This document shows positions 62,851 through 64,000 of a DNA stretch of 64,000 bases, piece after piece. Numbering within the stretch: position 1 is the first letter of the stretch; the number at the start of each line of letters is the position of its first letter. Location of the stretch: assembly GCF_910596095.1 (NCBI RefSeq), contig NC_056540.1, positions 11,215,001 to 11,279,000 on the forward strand, read 5' to 3'. A program made the translations under genes and the position numbers. The notes under the pieces are model-generated. The model worked only from the letters and a program-made list of their open reading frames with translations, had not been told where the DNA came from and did not search any database. The DNA is from Thunnus maccoyii. Lineage: Eukaryota > Chordata > Actinopteri > Scombriformes > Scombridae.

Positions 62851-64000
62851 TGACACGCGAAAAGATTAAAAATGCTGCGTTAAATTATCACCTGCATGCA
62901 ACATTGCACATTGGCGTAGTGTGTAAAGTTGTGTACACAGATTGTGAGACCAGGTTGGCGTTATACTCGAAAATATTGTTTTCCGCCACTGTTCAGCCAT
63001 TCACTTCAATTTTCCTAAGGTAAATGCATTTAAAGGAACACTTTGCCTGATGGTAGCCAGTAATAAACAGTTCTAAGTTTGGGGTCACACCCATATTTCC
63101 TGGCCTTAACTCAATTTATATGTTGCAAACAAGTGAAATTGGCTGTAAAGCATAAGAGTTAATTCTTGACCTTGAAAACAAAAGGTTGACCAAAAAAAAA
63201 GAAAGAACTCAACTCAAGGCCCACTTACTAACTAGTCTTCTACAGTGGATGGGGATTACCTCGTTGTCATGGAGATAGCTAAAATAAGTTATAAAATACT
63301 TAAGATAACTCACTGAGCTTTCTCTACTGGCTTAAGAAGGCAGTGAGATGTGATTCAAAGCTCTAGAAAAAGCTAGTAGTGGACCTTGAAGTTTTTTTGT
63401 TTGTTTTGTTTTGGTTTTTTGTTTTGGTTTGTTTTTTTTTGCCAAAAAAAGCTAACTGAAGTTTAGCACAGAAAGAAAATTCATCTTTTAGTTTTGATTT
63501 GCAGTAAACTCAGTAATGGCTGTTAAATTTGTTTAAAAAGAAAATAAGTGGATAATTCATGTCTCTAAATGACTACCATACTTAAACACATCCAGGTTGC
63601 TGCCTTTGGTTAGATGACCTTTTTTCCCCGTATGACTTGAATGCAGCATCAGTAGGCAGCGGTGACACACATTATTAGGCCTACAAGCCTGTGGTCCACT
63701 GCAGCACACTGATTGGGCCAAATCGAGGGTGTGTTCACAGCGTGGGTAGTTTTTAACAGACGTGAATTGAGCAGGAGATTCCACTTTGTGGTATAGGCTC
63801 AAGTGGAAACGCACCAACCCCATCTCCTGACGCGTGCCACGGTGCGCTACACCCTCCTGTGTGAGCCTGCTGCAAATCCAGTGGACTTTGAAAATATTAC
63901 TGCATCCAATTTCCGCTCTGTGCTCGTCAACTTTAAACCAATTTGTGGCGCATAGACTGGGACAACTTTTTTTATTATTTTTTTTATTGAGGAGTTGAAC
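62851..64000. other. Window end, no gene identified
   Basis: 63030-63060 (TTTAAAGGAACACTTTGCCT) looks like the left end of another TTAA-type MITE. A TTTTG-rich run is at 63391-63440 and a T-rich run ends the window. No coding exon is seen. Confidence 0.4.

Noticed and set aside
16000-64000. stc2 or other 5q35 neighbours downstream of nkx2.5
   Set aside because: I looked for stanniocalcin-type cysteine-rich exons in all frames and found none.

Overview
The window is nuclear DNA from a teleost fish, most likely a percomorph. The evidence is four intron-containing vertebrate genes with GT-AG splice sites, long AT-rich intergenic DNA, abundant CA/GA microsatellites, and several dispersed repeats that I recognise as common in percomorph genomes. 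No species can be named from sequence alone.

Layout. Positions 1-15,900 hold all recognisable cellular genes. Three lie on the + strand: rpl26 (coding exons 918-4474), atp6v0e1 (6343-7925) and bnip1 (8815-11118). nkx2.5 lies on the - strand (15859 down to 14229), tail-to-tail with bnip1. This matches the human 5q35 order RPL26L1-ATP6V0E1-(CREBRF)-BNIP1-NKX2-5, except that no CREBRF lies in the 0.9 kb between atp6v0e1 and bnip1. All four reading frames are intact, and their protein lengths (145, 81, 228 and 323 residues) fit the families.

From about 16 kb to the end (about 48 kb) I find no cellular coding gene. The start of this tract, upstream of nkx2.5, and the bnip1-nkx2.5 interval carry clusters of GATA-type sites and are plausible cardiac regulatory DNA. 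The rest is a gene desert with some higher-complexity, GC-richer islands (for example about 22.0, 23.6 and 58.6 kb) that could be conserved non-coding elements, mixed with transposable elements.

Mobile DNA. The main element is a dead BEL/Pao LTR retrotransposon on the - strand (44065-50475). It has both LTRs, TG...CA ends and a perfect 5-bp target duplication (ATAAC), but lacks most of its reverse transcriptase and integrase core. Others are a 2.25-kb hAT-like element (53180-55432) with an almost perfect 8-bp target duplication, a smaller hAT-like element at 52020-52603, several short elements ending in TTAA-AG...CT-TTAA, a Tc1-like palindrome, LINE 3' ends (one of them almost touching the rpl26 exon 2 splice acceptor), and two notable inverted repeats at 33.3 and 33.7-34.0 kb.

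The four genes do not form a pathway. They serve ribosome assembly, V-ATPase function, ER SNARE/retrograde transport and heart transcriptional control, and are linked by old vertebrate synteny. I found no convincing new biological system. The best leads are the large foldback at 33.7-34.0 kb, the LINE-adjacent splice site in rpl26, and the unequal LTRs of the BEL element.
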